Source of the DNA: an uncultured Clostridia bacterium
Lineage (GTDB): Bacteria; Bacillota; Clostridia; TANB77; CAG-508
Assembly (NCBI GenBank): GCA_947628395.1
Contig: CANQZP010000079.1
Location: forward strand, 1 to 5,385
DNA: 5,385 nucleotides
Direction of reading: 5' to 3'
A program made the position numbers and the translations under genes. The notes under the pieces were generated by a model. That model worked only from the letters and a program-made list of their open reading frames with translations, was not told where the DNA came from and ran no database searches. Of the stretch, positions 5,203-5,385 are shown piece by piece; positions within the stretch are counted from its first letter, which is position 1; every line of letters starts with the position of its first letter.

Positions 5203-5385
5203 TCACATTTTAACTACCAATCTATCCACCTTATTTTTTACATAACTCTCCAGTTTTCCCATAAACACCTCTGGCTCAATCTCCTTCTTAGCCACCATCT
5301 CCAGACCCTTCTCCCAACTAGCAGTAAGCTTAGGATTAAGCATATCAGGCATAACAGAATTCACCGCATCAAAAATAACCTCCCC
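5203..5385 (-). CDS. topB: DNA topoisomerase III, C-terminal 60 residues
   Basis: The frame runs in from the window edge and stops with TGA at 5203. GEVIFDAVN, then LNPKLTASWEKGLEMVAKKEI with PEVFMGKLESYV, is the well-conserved end of the type IA topoisomerase catalytic region in TopB (usual pattern LNPxLTASWEKGLxxVAxGEI...EYMxKLE). The enzyme (about 650-700 residues) relaxes and decatenates DNA through a tyrosine-linked single-strand break; the active-site tyrosine lies outside the window. There is no zinc-finger tail, as is usual for TopB of Firmicutes. All seven glutamates are GAG and five of eight lysines AAG, unlike the GAA/AAA-rich genes beside it. TopB occurs both as a chromosomal gene and on integrative conjugative elements; the window cannot decide which. 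Confidence 0.85.
   Translation of the reverse strand, partial: GEVIFDAVNSVMPDMLNPKLTASWEKGLEMVAKKEIEPEVFMGKLESYVKNKVDRLVVKM

Noticed and set aside
1..5385. CRISPR array, tRNA/rRNA gene, toxin-antitoxin pair or complete defence system
   Set aside because: I found no regularly spaced repeats, no cloverleaf with conserved T-loop bases, and no recognisable toxin, nuclease or defence ATPase in any reading frame I examined.

Overview
The window is very AT-rich, its genes favour A/T-ending codons, and it carries GGAGG-like ribosome sites and hairpin plus U-run terminators. This points to a low-GC Firmicute, most likely a clostridial relative; I cannot name a species. Every gene I can support lies on the minus strand, so transcription runs from high to low coordinates.

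Right end (5203-5385): the last 60 codons of a topoisomerase III (topB), with codon use unlike the rest. A good promoter follows at 5138-5167. It drives a probable operon: a GT4 glycosyltransferase (3907-5094), an aldo/keto reductase (3076-3894) and a second GT4-type glycosyltransferase split by a one-base frameshift (1981-3007). The operon ends at a strong GC-rich hairpin terminator (1922-1956). Two glycosyltransferases plus a reductase suggest assembly of a cell-surface or secreted glycan or glycoside, but no substrate can be read from sequence.

Middle (1069-1900): a graveyard of broken genes. It holds a promoter-like segment, the middle of a BRO-N/phage-antirepressor-type protein (1600-1797), a large inverted repeat that buries the next ribosome site, and the first 118 codons of murA, which stops two residues after the catalytic cysteine. 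A terminator follows at 1069-1107.

Left end (1-973): an unrecognised 54-codon reading frame (809-973), then dinD (1-678, running off the edge), a DNA-damage-inducible protein of the BRO/DinD family. The dinD promoter region carries a LexA-box-like sequence. A 43-base stretch covering this box and the -35 element recurs, diverged, upstream of the BRO remnant with the same spacing. dinD also contains a GC-rich island centred on a perfect 20-base palindrome.

Taken together, the window reads as accessory DNA: SOS/phage-type genes, truncated housekeeping and phage genes, a glycan cassette and a topoisomerase end. I see no transposase, integrase, CRISPR array or RNA gene. I do not find a complete new defence system; the most interesting signals are the duplicated dinD/BRO promoter module, the murA leader inverted repeat and the dinD palindrome island.
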